This document shows positions 44,250 through 56,160 of a DNA stretch of 64,000 nucleotides, piece by piece; position 1 is the first letter of the stretch; each line of letters starts with the position of its first letter. The position numbers and the translations under genes are program-made. Origin of the DNA: Diphasiastrum complanatum (Eukaryota > Streptophyta > Lycopodiopsida > Lycopodiales > Lycopodiaceae); assembly GCA_029204225.1 (NCBI GenBank), contig CM055105.1, positions 11,500,404-11,564,403 of the forward strand, read 5' to 3'. Under the pieces are notes generated by a model. It was not told the origin of the DNA. It saw only the letters and a list, made by a program, of their open reading frames with translations, and made no database searches.

Positions 44250-46895
44250 CAATTATTGGGGACTTTTATTGGCTTCGCGTCGAATCTTTATTAAATGGTA
44301 CTGCACCTTCTCCATAAAGTCGAGGCGGGCAGTATTGAAATCCAAATTATGAAACAAAAAACAACGATGGGCTCCTGCAATCCACTTTGAGATCGTCCAT
44401 GATGTGAAGCGAGATTCCCAGGAGCCTCCCATCATTGCTGCACAAAAATAAAAACGAGCAACCGACAATTGATCTTTGACATTCTTTGAGGCCATCGACT
44501 TATTTGGATCGAATGTCAAAGGAGGGAGGCCATCGTCCCATCTGGTTGTCACTAATGCCAACAGAGTTAGATCTTTTGCAAACAGTGTCGATTGTTGCAC
44601 CATGGGATCTGGAGAGTGGACATACTCTCGCTGGTACGCTTGTAAAGCCTAGTGGAAATCCACTGATATCATCCAGCTGTAGGGCCGATGGATGATTGGC
44701 CAATTGGGCATATGGATTGTGATCTTGTCCATAGCCAGTCCCAAATCTTTCCATTTATTCCTTCTCGGCATTGGCACATATTAGGGATCTACCCACAATT
44801 GGCGAGGGCTGGCCACATAACTTCTGATTGATTTCGGAGTTTTTTAAAAAACGATAATTTTCCATGCCGGCTGCTGAAGAATTGTGGCATGACCGGTAAG
44901 GGGATTTGTGGTCCGGCTTCCAACACCTGAGTGACTACTTTTTCATAGGCACTGATGGTTTTTTTAGCCTTTGCCAACTCAGTTGAAGCTGCTCCTTTGA
45001 ACTTGTCAAAGCGGTCTTGGAATCCCTGAAGGGCCACTTTGTACATTTATACTTTCTTGAACAAATACGTGATCTTCATCGGTGTTATCGGATGATTTGG
45101 TATTCGCGTCTGAAGATACGCATCACGCTCAAGGGTGGTCGCATCCAATTCACCTTGGAGAAGTGTGTGATCCTGCTCTGCCATCTGTAGTTGACCCTTT
45201 AGCAGTTGCACTTGTTGCTTTGCATCCTGCACGGCCTTGTCCACTTGATCCTGTGCGGTTGTCAGGGCATTTTGCAGGCAGCTAACGTATCCTTCAAGGC
45301 GATTAGCCTGTTGCTATGCCATCTTCTTTTCAGCTTCAGATTTGTCTTCGTGCTACTTGGCGATCTTCAATTCTCTATCCAACTGGACAATCTTCTGGCT
45401 GATGAGAGTGTTTTTCGATCCCAGATTTGAAATTCTTTGTTCCATTTCTTTTTTCTTGTCAAGCATAGACTAAATCACTTCTGCAAGGCTTGAGACCAAA
45501 CCGAGAGCATTACCAGCATCTACTGTCATGGAGGCGACATCAGCAGGAGGACCTGATGGTACCGTCCTTGGTTGGCATGAAATAGGTGTCGGTATTTCTT
45601 CTTCTTCAAAAACATCTTCCTCTTCAAAGCCCTCAGACACGGTGGCGTCAAACTGCTTCGGTGATTTCGCAATTCGGTTGACCCAAAATGTGGCCAGACT
45701 GTCTTCAGCTTGAAGTTGCTAAATTGACTCTTCAACACCAACAGTAGTATCATGGATTTGTTCGAATTCTCTTTCAGGGTATTGGAGTTCAAAGGGCGCA
45801 GGACTCTGGGGCTTTTCAAAAACTTCGGAGGCTCCAAGGGGGTTGGAATCATCGAACATATCCATGAAATACTGCGTGTTTGGTGATATAGCTTTGGTGT
45901 GCAGAGTGAGGCGACTTGGGCAACTGTGATGGGAATGGTAGCCCCAATGGTCACAAACTATCCTTGAGTGGAAGCAGAGATGAGAGAAGCATTAGATACA
46001 GGGAAAATAGGAAGTTCAGTGCGAACAGCAGCAGGGGGGGAAGCGCAGCTGACAATGTATGCCTAGTAAGACGTCGTGACACGAAAGACGAGTTAGGAAT
46101 GGCGATCTCGCTGCATGGACGACGTCGACTATGTGAACTGGAGGCCTAGTGGGATGACTCGGTCGGTGCTTCTTCATAGACCGAAAGCGCAGAATTCAGG
46201 TGGAAGCCATGGATTTTGTTTTCCAGGTGAGAGGCAGCTAGAAAAGACAACAAGGAACCAGCAGCGAACTGCTACTTAGTATTGCTCTTAATAGCTTGTT
46301 TGAGCTCACCAGAAATAGTCTTGAACCAGTTATATGGTTTAAGAGGGGCCTTGGCTATCTTGGTATAGGACTCAACTATCCTGTGGAGGACCTGTGAAGT
46401 GATGTGGTCTTTCCTGAGGTTGCCAACCATCAAGAAATTATTTAGTAGCTGGGCAACATCATGTATGGAAAGCTCAGTGACGGCATCGAGGAGGTATCCG
46501 TCATTGGTCTAGTGCAGATCATTGGTTAGGTCGATGTAAGGCTTAATAGCCTATTTGGCCTGCTTATGGTTGGGTTAGGCTTGTGTTCTAGATGCTATAC
46601 CTATGGCAGCAAGGGCGGCCTAAGTGATTCGCACCTTGTGTGTTGCTCCCCGAAAGGTGATATAAAATTTGGATTTCTCTTCCTTCCACGTACTGAAGGC
46701 AAGAGTGATGAAATCCATGTTGATTCTCCTAGAAAAGGCTCTCTCATGAATACCCATTGCGGTAAGCAGAGGCTTCGCAAGGGTCATCCACTGAGTGACT
46801 ATGCTTGTGCTAGGAAGTATCATGATGTCCGTTGCAGACGGGACATCACGATGGATAGTATAACGCGGAGACTGGGAAGTATCGGTGGAAGACAT
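44250..46895 (-). pseudogene. GypB ORF3 (unknown function)
   Basis: Probable start ATG 46895 (MSSTDTSQSPRYTI). About 880 codons if uninterrupted; now with stops and frame changes. N-terminal domain with RDVPSATDIMILP, KPLLTAMGIHERA, INMDFITLAFSTWKEEKSKF and HDVAQLLNNFLMVGNL. The middle is low complexity. Coiled coil: QQVQLLKGQLQMAEQDHTLL and ASTELAKAKKTISAYEK. C-terminal domain: PRRNKWKDLGLAMDKITIHM, NWPIIHRPYSWMISVD, HSPDPM, VKDQLSVARFYFCAAMMGGS, DFMEKVQYHLIK. Every block aligns with GypA ORF3 in the same order, although most residues between differ. It sits in the place of env-like genes of plant gypsy elements; I recognise no fusion, protease or transmembrane signature. Confidence 0.75.
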
Positions 46896-47688
46896 GATGA
46901 TCATAAATGAAAAGTAAGAAGTGCAAAAGTATATCAAAAAGTAGTTCAGAAAGTTTGGAAGGCTTTGGTTGCGGAAAAAATTCGCAAGAGCTTCGCTAGC
47001 ACAAGTGAGGAATGAATCAAGTTTACCCAACTTATAGGTGAATTTGGTTACACTGAATACTAGTTTGGCTGATGAGTTCTGAACCAAAATTGGCATTTAT
47101 GTACTGTGAATAGGCTATAAAAATCTCGACGAAGGTTTCTGGGGATCTGAACCTATCAGGCGAACGTTTTCCAAGGTTGGCAAAGGATGAACCTTCGCCG
47201 AAGAGGGTCACCCAGGTATTGTCATAAATGCATTTTTTCAAAATTTGAACCTATGGCCAACCTAATTTTGACATTTTAAGACCATATTGCTTGTCAACGA
47301 ATAATGAGAGTAAGGTGCTCGGCGAAGGGTCCCGAAATGACATATTGTTGATCATTCGCCTAGTTCCAAAAATGGATTTTTCCTGGCCAAGAACCTTTGC
47401 CCACCTCAAATTAGATAAATCTGAAGTGGATGTACAGTCTGAGAGCTCAACAAAGGTTTCTGATACTGTATAGGCAACATCTGACCAAAACAAGAATTTT
47501 CTAAGTCATTTTTCATCAAAAATACCGTTTTTTTTTTTTCCCTACTGATGACTTTTCTGACTTTTGCTCATCAGTCTTTTCTCACTTTTTTTTTCTTTTT
47601 TTTTATTGTTTTTTTTACAAAAAAATCTAAACAATCAAATATTGAAAACAACAAATTAAAAAACAAATAAAATTAAAAATCATTGAGA
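46896..47688 (-). mobile_element. GypB pol-ORF3 spacer with GGCGAAGGTT array
   Basis: About 790 bp without a gene. It has words of the GGCGAAGGTTC class in both orientations at about 47128, 47158, 47190, 47321, 47355, 47391 and 47447, the same words that fill the GypB leader. T-rich toward 47530-47610. Because it precedes ORF3 as the leader precedes gag, it may control ORF3 RNA or translation (inference). Confidence 0.7.
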
Positions 47689-48997
47689 TCATGCTTGTTG
47701 AACTGGCGGAAAATGCTGCCAAAAGTTGCATCGGCTGCCATTCACCAGAGTATCAAATCGTTTTCCATCCAAGTGCTCAAGAATTATTGTGCCATAGTTC
47801 AAGATTTCCTTCACTTTATACGGGCCTTCACCAATAAACTTCAATTTTCCCTTGACAGCTTGGTTTTGTACATCAATGCAAGATCTCCTACTTTTAGATC
47901 CTTTTAATGCAATCAACGATCGTGCCATGCCTTCCGGCGGGCTTTCTCTGTTGCTAATGCATGAACTGCCATCAATCGGGTTTCACATAATTTATGCAAC
48001 GCTTCATGATGTAGTTGTAAAGACTTATCATCATTTAATTGTTCTGTTGTCGCTATATGTAAAGATGGGATTAAAAATTCAATCGGCATGACAACATCTT
48101 GACCATAGACCAATTAAAAGAGTGTTTGATTTGTATTATTTTTGTAAGCAATTCTAAATGCCCATAATGCTGTATACAGTTTATGTTCCCAATCAGACCG
48201 ACTCGCTTCAACTGTCTTCGTCATAATAGTGCAGAGAATCTTATTGAAGATTCAGCTTGGCCATTCCCTCTAGGATAGTAAAGGAATACTAAATCTGTGT
48301 ATAACAAAAAAATCTTCGAATAAATACTTTATTGTTTGATTAACAAAGTGTGTACCCCGGTCACTACAATCTCGATCGGACATCCAAATCTAATTAAAAT
48401 ATTTTCATAGAGAAACTTGGCCGTATATTTCACATCAGCAACTTTGACAACTTTGGCTTCAACCCACTTGATCATATAATCAGTTGCTATGATAATGTAT
48501 CTGGCCTGAGATCCTTGCGCGGCAGAATGAATAGGACCAACATAATCCAGTCCCCATTTTTCAAATGGTGCTTGCGATAAAACCGGATGCAAGGGTTCAT
48601 AATTTTGTCGAGTAGGCCGGCGTGCTTGCTGGCAAACATCACATGTCTGAATAAAATTTTATGTGTCCTTATGAAGCATAGGCCACCAACAATCTTATTG
48701 CAAAAGTTTGCGAACAGTAATATCTGTAGAAAAGTGTCCTCCGCCCATGCCATCATGTGAAAACATGATTAAATCTGTTATTTCATGCGGTAAAACACAT
48801 CTACGTAGAATATTGTCTGATCCAAGATGATACAATTGTCCTGCATAAGGTTGAGCCTTATGAATCAATTGTCTCTTATGTACATTTGTCAAGGAGTCAT
48901 TTGGTTGTCCTAGCATCAGGTACTCAACAATATCCGCTGCCCACTCAGGTACTACTTCTACATAGAACAATGCAGTATCTGGTAATTCATCATCCAC
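47689..48997 (-). pseudogene. GypB integrase
   Basis: Zinc-binding part: HDGMGGGHFSTDITVRKLLQ, then C-x2-C in QTCDVCQQARRPT. Core: WGLDYVGPIHSAAQGSQARY (first catalytic Asp) and ATDYMIKWVEAKVVKV. The second Asp region is damaged (VTGVHTLL where a TDNG-like motif is expected), and the third is seen as YYPRGNGQAESS. C-terminal: MVYGQDVVMPIEFLIPSLHI and GEGPYKVKEILNYGTIILEH. Several stops and a frameshift near 48340. It would insert the cDNA into the genome. Confidence 0.9.
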
Positions 48998-49041
48998 TTC
49001 AGTATTAACTGGTGCGGATTCGATTCGCGAAACGTGATCGG

Positions 49042-50105
49042 CTAGATAATGTTGCTTACCCTTTGAACCACAATTCGAAAGTCAAATTCAGTCAATAATA
49101 ATAACCATCTTGCAATACGTCCAATATTGCATGTCTTGTTTACCAAGTAAAGTAATGGCTGATGATCCGTATATAATGCAAAGTGCGTTTCCATGAGATA
49201 GTGACGAAATTTTCGAACAAAAAAAATCATGGCTAACGCTTCACGTTCTGTTGTTGAATAATTCTTCTCTGGATCTGTAAGTTGTCTGCTTGCAAATTGT
49301 ATAGGATAATCTTTCTTATAATCACCTGGTTGCATCAAAACTGATCCAATGGCATATTTCAAGGCATCTGTGTGAACATGAATTTCAATCGTCCAATCTA
49401 GAGAATGCAGTAGCGGTGCTAAAGTTAATGCTTTTTTAAATTTTTCAAAGGCTTTTAACGCCTGTACTGTCCAAATAGGAACAATAGTCAGTTTGTATAT
49501 AGGTCATGCTAAATCCGCAAAGAAGATAATAAAGATTCGATAGTAGTTCGCATGACCCATAAACACATAAACTCTACGAATCGTTGTTGGCAGTGGCAAT
49601 TCCACAATAATCTTGATCGTAGAATAATCTTGATCTTAGAATAATCTGTGGCAATACCATGTCTTGATATCACATGTCCAGGTAAATTTCAAGAAATTTG
49701 TGTAGATAATCTTTAAAAGAAAATTGCATTACTCTTTGGAACGAACTTGGTGCATTATAGAGTCCAAACGACATTACTTTGTAAGCATAGATGTCCCATT
49801 CTGTCGCAAAAGCTGTTTTGTGGCAATCTGCAGGTGCAATCTTAACCTAGTTGTAACCACTAAATCCATCCAGGAAACTATAATCTTCCGCTCCAACAAG
49901 GCGATCCAAAATGCTTTCAGTAAAATGTAACGGAAAGTGATCCTTCCGCGTCACTTTGCTCAAAGCCTTGAGATTCACACAAATTCTCAGTTTCCCATTC
50001 TTCTTAGGAACAATGACAATTGGTGAGATCCATTCGGTATGCTCGATCTCATAAATGAAATCAGCGTCAAGCAATCTCTGAAGTTCTTTCTTTATCAGAT
50101 CCGCA
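49042..50105 (-). pseudogene. GypB reverse transcriptase and RNase H
   Basis: RT start: LDADFIYEIEHTEWISPIVI, KNGKLRICVNLKALSKVTRK, SFLDGFSGYN, a stop, then ATEWDIYAYKVMSFGLYNAP. The YxDD motif appears as YLDM before a stop, so the active site is lost. RNase H: MKYAIGSVLMQPGDYKKDYP, ASRQLTDPEKNYSTTEREAL, FALYTDHQPLLYLVNK. Decayed. Confidence 0.9.
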
Positions 50106-51345
50106 ACATTAGGATTACAACAATAGAACTTTGTAATCTTTGGAACGCATCAGGTACTAAAGGTATGGTATGTTCAATAATTGACGTCGGAATACACTTT
50201 AGATCTTGATAAGTCCATGCAAATCAATCTTGATACTTAATAAGTAACATGCAGAGTGCTTGATATGGTTCAGAATTAAGTTGTGATCCAACTTGTACAA
50301 TCTTTTCTGGTTCTCCTGGTTCATCAAGATTCATTGGCTATGTCCTAGCTGGACCATAGTAAATATCTTTTGAGTCTGGCACGTGTTCTTCAGTTCACGA
50401 TGTGCTTTAGGTAACATGATAACCACATCATCCAATGTATAACGTATAAAATGCTCGGGCATATCATGTTGGACTACCTCTGCTTGTTCCTTTTTTAAAG
50501 GAATTGTCTTGGATCTTCGATTAGCCTTCTTAGCAGGAATTCATCATGGAGGTGATGACTTCCGAGACGATCATGTCTTGCTAGAATTTTGACTTGTAGA
50601 ATCATCCTCGACTTTCTCTTTGCCTTTATCTAGTAAGGGTGGCACATTCTCTGAATCAATCTTTTGAGGGAGATTTTCCCATTTCAGGACCGTATTATAA
50701 TGTTGCTTGGCTTATTACTTCGTCATTGATCCTGTGATCCTATCTTCCTTTAATATAACTACTTTGGATGGTTTTATTGTTGGTTCATCAGGAACATTAC
50801 GCACTCCAAATCTGGTCAGATCCATATGTTTGAGAATCTGCTCATCCGTAAGTTCTGCATTGTCATCATAAGTCAAGGCATGACTCACATGTATGAGATC
50901 ATCTTCAATCGGATTTGGTATAGTTTCCATTGATATCCTGGCTACATTCAGCACATTCAGTGGAAACGTGATTGGTGTATCCAAAGTTCGATCTAATAAT
51001 GAAATCTCACTCCAATCTGATTGATTATCTTGTTGACACATATATCCTACTATACAATCAATCGTTGCAAGAGCTTCATTCAAGTTGACAGTATCCGTTT
51101 GAGAATCGTAATGAACTCCCAAATTTTTCTCTGGTCGGTCACAAGTATGATCTGTTGTTGATGAATCATCATCCTCTTTTTGAAAATTGGTTTGATAGTC
51201 CAAGTTGCAGGATCAACTTTGACTGCACGTTCACGATTTTCAAAAGTGATTTTCCCGGTACCCCAGTTATGAATTACTTGCGCAACTCGTGACCATGGAT
51301 GTCCCAATAGGACTTGGTAGACATTTGGCGCTTCTGGTAAGTCCA
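50106..51345 (-). pseudogene. GypB protease-RT linker region
   Basis: About 1.2 kb of pol between protease and RT. It gives VYQVLLGHPWSRVAQVIHNW and the post-protease block TITFEN-like GKITFENRERAVKVD, then an acidic low-similarity part (LDRTLDTPITFPLNVLN, ADEQ-like ELTDEQILKHMDLTRFG). The equivalent GypA region is the plus-strand fragment at 35510-36280. Long linkers here are common in Tat/Athila-like elements. Confidence 0.75.
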
Positions 51346-51367
51346 TTACTACAATAGTAATGACAAA

Positions 51368-52105
51368 CTATACTCCCGCAATTCTGACAGGTATATCTTG
51401 AACCATTCCTCGCGGACGAACTGTCGTTTCATCAGCTAGCTTAGTGGCAAAAGTAGCAGGCTTGATCTTTGTAAGGCCCCATTTTGCACATAGCTTTGCA
51501 GAAATCAGGTTGACTCCTGAACCGCCATCTATCACGGATGCTTCCTTAGAAAACTGTCTATGTTGTATCGGTAGGGCGATATTCTTTTGTTCACTTTCCC
51601 AAGCGGCTCCGACATGGAGTACTTCATTGGATTCTTCAAATCTAGCACAAAAAAGTGGCTCCTGATGGACTTCTGGTTCTGCTTGAGTTAACTTTTGCGC
51701 TAAGACTTCTTTTGCTTTTGGCACCAACTTTAGGAACTCTCCCAATGAAATATTAATCTTACTAGATAAAATATTCATGAGTAATTCTGTTTGCGGCGCT
51801 TCCGATTCAGTCATCTTAAAGGGTTCCTCATGATGATATAACTGATCATTCATATCTATACATGAATTTCTTGGTGGCTGCAGTGGTGAAGAACAAACTT
51901 CGGTTGTTGCTTTAGTAGCTTCCAGTTCCTCTTCTTCTTGTAGATGTTTAATCCACTGCCTCATATCCTGATATCTTCGTTTTTCTACATGAAGATTAAG
52001 GTAGACTCCAGATGTTGTTGGTATATCGTTCAATGGTATGGAATCAGTAGGTACTAGATCTGCTACTGGTTCTTTCTGCTTCTGTGCTCTGGTGACCACC
52101 ATCAA
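51368..52105 (-). pseudogene. GypB aspartic protease region
   Basis: An open frame of 245 codons, after a stop separating it from gag. The basic start VVTRAQKQKEPVADL links gag to protease. Protease signature ASVIDGGSGVNLISAKLCAK (Asp-Gly-Gly in place of Asp-Ser/Thr-Gly, a variant seen in this kind of plant gypsy element), followed by ATFATKLADETTVRPRGMVQ and DIPVRIAG. Confidence 0.85.
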
Positions 52106-52128
52106 GAGTACATTTGATTTATTCTGAG

Positions 52129-53541
52129 CTACTGGTCTTTGTTGATAGTTATCAAATTTACAGGTGCTGTAGCTAGTGGTGGCTTCGGTCTTGTTGGACA
52201 GTCTTTATAGCAATGACCATAACCACAGTCATGACAAAATGGTATAGATTGTCCTTTATTTGGACATTCTGCAACTCTGTGATTTTCTCCACATGCAAAG
52301 CATCCAAGTGATGTTCTGGTCCAATTTCTAGATGCTTGTTGTTCCGCGACAACATAAATAGCATACTGTTCTGAAGATCCACCTTCTTGATCATTACCAT
52401 AGTTCCATTGTTCAACACTTCTGTACGGTTCTGGTTCCATCAAATTGGCAGGAGGAGCAGAGTGCTTTGGTGGGACAGGTAAGGCTAAACATTCCGGTTA
52501 TCCAAGGGCAAATTGTTGAGGTCTAGCTGCAGGATTTCCTCCATACTGTGGTTCTCGATATTCCATTTGGGCATACCGTTGCTGAATTATCCGAGGATTG
52601 AAGTGGCAAAAAGCAGTCTCATGATTAGGCGAATTACACAAATGGCATACACTAATTTCCATTTGTTTTTTCAATTGAGGACACTCGTTCACTGTGTGAT
52701 TTTCTGTAAAAATAGAACACTGGACATTTTCCCTGATAGGAAAAGTCTTCGCAAACTTCTCAGGGTCTTTGTTCACTTTTCCATGGAAATCTTCCAATGC
52801 TTTGATCTTCTCATCAAATTGAAACTGCAACTTTTCCATTTGTTTCTGCTAGTTCTTTCCGAGTTTTTCGAACTCGTTGAGCATCATTTTTGCAGTAGCG
52901 TTGACATTCGTGGATGCAATAGTGGTGGATGTCATAGTAGTCTGCCCTGTTGTATAAGACAACATACTGATATTCGGCTCATCATCTAAATCTTCATCCT
53001 CCTTTCGAATTGCATCGTCTATAGCATTTTGCAAGAGTGCATACTCATTATGACGTTTCAGCTCACGTCTGATTTGTTTAGGTAAACTTGAAAAAAACCA
53101 TATAATCATGGCATTTTCGTTAATCAGCTCAGGTTTGCATTCAGATTTGAGGCATTTCACCCGTTCAATATAATCTCAAACCATTTCTTGTTTTTCCATT
53201 TTAATTTTACTTAAAAGTAGGAAGGGGTCTTCTATAAACTTCCGCGGTTTGAATCGTGTGATAAGGGTTCTTTTAACAACCTCTCAATCTGTACGCTCAG
53301 TTTCATCTTGATTATAGTACCAATCTTGTGCTGCGTCTATTAAGGCCATAGGAAACAGCTTAAGTTTATCTTGGGAGACAATTTCACCATAGACTTCACA
53401 GGATTCAACATAGATCTGAAGAAATCTATCTGAACCTGTTAATACATTGTATTTGGGTAGATCCAAGCAGGGTGCTCTTCTAACAATAATAGGATTGACT
53501 TCCTGATGAGCACCTCCCAGAACAGCTCCAGGGGCAGCCAT
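52129..53541 (-). pseudogene. GypB gag
   Basis: From ATG 53541 (MAAPGAVLGGAHQEV) one frame runs to 52129 with at least five in-frame stops. Capsid: LPKYNVLTGSDRFLQIYVES, FPMALIDAAQDWYYNQDETE, FKPRKFIEDPFLLLSKIKME, FFSSLPKQIRRELKRHNEYA. Nucleocapsid: four knuckle-like motifs in two pairs, CSIFTENHTVNEC (first Cys pair damaged), CHLCNSPNHETAFC, CFACGENHRVAEC and CHDCGYGHCYKDC. Matches GypA gag. Confidence 0.9.
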
Positions 53542-55200
53542 CTTTACAAATTCAGATCAAGCAAACAATGAGATTGGATCTAGATTTTTTAATCAAAAAT
53601 TATCTCAGATCAAATCTGCTAGATCTATTCTACTATTCAAGAGTTTGATTCTATATCGTGAAAAAGATTTCGAAATTCAATCAATCGACACTTCTCAAAA
53701 ATGAAAAAAAATCTAGAATCCAAATCAGAATATATCATATTTGATCCAACATAGTAAGAGAATGTTAGAGAAAGAGTGACAAAATGACCAGAATTTTTTA
53801 TCGTTTTCTTAGTTTTCGGTGCTGCCCGCCATCTAAGTTGTGTGGTTGGCTCATTTTTTGAAGTATATTAATAGTGTGCATGAAAAAAAGCACACTGTCA
53901 AGAAACAAAACATGCGCCACAAGTGGGAGAAAATTTCCTCCAAAATTTCATGTGTAAAGGATTACACAACTCCTAAAGCCCATGATCAATATTTATAGAT
54001 CGAAGTTTTACATAAATAGGACCTCTAGCCTTTTAGATTTCTCCAGTCATGTTGTCACACTAATTTGCATGTCAGCTTGTTGAATACTTGTGAGTGGTTA
54101 TCCTGAGAATGACTTTGAGGAGCTTTGTGAGGAAGTTTTAGCAACATGGGCTCCTTTTGTAGCTTTTTATTGATGCTATATGTCTTGTTCTTTTTGACAG
54201 AGACTTGATCTGGAAAATCAAAACCTGAAAATAGTACTGGCAAATGTTCCCTAGGCGAAGGTTGGCTCGGCGAAGGTTCAACAGTGCTATTTTGGAAAAA
54301 AAAAATTCTCTGATCAACTTTTTTGACAATTTCTAGGGAAATAACCTTCGCCAAACTCTCAGATGCAAGATCTGACACATATAAAGCTATGGTAAACCCG
54401 ACGAAGGTTTCTAACACAAGAAAACATAGTTTCTGTAGTTTGGCGAGGGAAAAAATCAAGATTTTCTATGATCTGGAAAAGAAGAATCTTTGCCGAACTC
54501 AAAATAGTATTTTACTATAAATAGAATGTTTTGGAAACTCGACGAAGGTTTTGGCGAAGGATCAAGAGTAATACTGGTATTTTTGCCAAAAAAAAGTGGC
54601 TTTTTTGGCAAAAATATGGCAATATGACAACTGATCCTTTGAAAACCCTTTTATTTTTGGTATTATTCTTCGTCGACCTAGCAGTAGATAGATTTGAATC
54701 ACACCTATGCACAGTGAATCGGGCGAAGGTTCTTTTTCTGTATTTTTAGAGTGTTGGTGATTTTTTGGTGTTTTTTGACGATTTTTCTGATGTTTCTGAA
54801 AATCTGCTGGGAATTAATCTTCGCCCTTCAAACTGAAGGTTTTGTGATCAAAATCGAAGGTGTCTGCAATTCGGCAAAGGTTTTCTGAAAGAGGGCAAAA
54901 AATTATCAGCTCTGATGATGATTTTTGTCTCTTTTTGACCAAAATCTAACAGATTTAACCGATTTTTGTTGTTTTTCCTGATATCTCAGATTCAAATGGA
55001 TTTTAAGATTGGTGATCTGAATAGCTTTTCCTATTTTACAATCAGATTAGATTTTACACAAGCAAATCCACCCAAATCAAGCAAAATCACTCCCAAACTA
55101 ACCCTAAATGCAGATCTAACACTATTCATGCAACGACAAGATGCCTAATTCAAGCTAACCATGCACAAAACATGCTGCAAACTAAAAATTTGGCATAGCT
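53542..55200 (-). mobile_element. GypB 5' leader with GGCGAAGGTT array
   Basis: 1.66 kb untranslated. Between 54240 and 54885 there are about twelve words of the GGCGAAGGTT / AACCTTCGCC class (for example 54254, 54269, 54343, 54400, 54541, 54553, 54721, 54818). 53580-54050 shows no such motif and no gene. Confidence 0.8.
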
Positions 55201-55220
55201 CCCCAACAACGGTGCCAAAA
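55201..55220 (-). promoter_or_regulatory. GypB primer binding site (tRNA-Asp-like)
   Basis: The minus strand reads TTTTGGCACCGTTGTTGGGG beside the 5' LTR, resembling TGGCGCCGTTGCCGGGGA with a few changes. Confidence 0.82.
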
Positions 55221-55221
55221 T

Positions 55222-55970
55222 TGTAGTGGGTTTCTTTCCTTGCCTAACCTCAAACCAAGATCTAGTCAATCTAGCATCAAAGAGACGAAGTTAGTTGTCA
55301 CGCGTAGGTTCATTCCCATGAGAGCGATAATATAGTTTAGATTTCAACATATATGGAGGATTCACATCTAACTCTAACATCCATTAACCCTAAACATTAA
55401 CACTACATCCATTAACACTACGCATCCACAATAAGATAGCTTACTCTTTCTCTCTCTCCCTTTCTCTCTCATAAAAAGTATAACAACATGCAATCCCAAT
55501 AATCAATCAGATCCAACAATTAGCAAAATCCAAAGAAAACATGAGAGATGGAGGAAAAGTGATAGAGAGCAAGGACATTCATCAATCCATTTCTGAAGAG
55601 AACCAATCTGCTTTATTGAAATGAGAAAATGAACATGTGTAGGAACTCAAGTTGGTCTCTTTTTATAGTAGAGAGGAGGACCCTGGCCTCTGAATCCTAT
55701 TGGTCCATTTCTATTTCCCTAATTATTCAAATGTAAAAAAGAGTGGAAACCATCCAAATTGGAGAGAAACCCAATTTTATTCACTAACTTGACATTTAGG
55801 TCCTACGACATTAAAAGTCCCGCAAAAAGGCCTAAAGTCCTTTTATTGACTTTCTAATTAATGAAATCTCTATGTGATCATCGGGTTGGACTTACACACG
55901 CAGGGTGCCAAATCCCTCTCACTTATTGACTAGGGTTAGGGTTGCCTTGGGATCTGCAAACCCTCCAACA
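55222..55970 (-). mobile_element. GypB 5' LTR
   Basis: 749 bp. TATA box on minus ACTATAAAAAGAGACC near 55655-55670, about 305 bp from the LTR start. Flanked by GAAAT at 55971. Confidence 0.95.
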
Positions 55971-55975
55971 GAAAT

Positions 55976-56160
55976 GAAATCAGTTTTTTACTTTTGATCA
56001 GTTCCTACTAATTACAATTTTTTCAATAAAATTGGACTAATTTTTTTTTTTTTACTGATTTGGCATTATTCCATTAATATTGACAAAAAATATCCAAACT
56101 CAAAATATGAAATTGTGGGAGCAGGCTCTGATATCACTCTATGGGCGGAATTAGATACCA
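55976..56160 (-). mobile_element. CopG leader remnant
   Basis: Untranslated sequence left of the CopG primer site, cut by GypB. It contains a second primer-like word, GTGATATCAGAGCC on minus (about 56124-56137). Confidence 0.5.

Larger units (their letters stand above)
43454..55970 (-). mobile_element. GypB, complete decayed Ty3/gypsy element
   Basis: 12,517 bp, flanked by GAAAT on both sides (43449-43453 and 55971-55975). Both LTRs are 749 bp and differ only at scattered positions. Order on the minus strand: LTR, tRNA-Asp-like primer site, long leader, gag, protease, RT, RNase H, integrase, spacer, ORF3, purine tract, LTR. No chromodomain was noticed. All genes carry stops or shifts, so it is not autonomous now. 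It interrupts the CopG leader. Confidence 0.96.
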
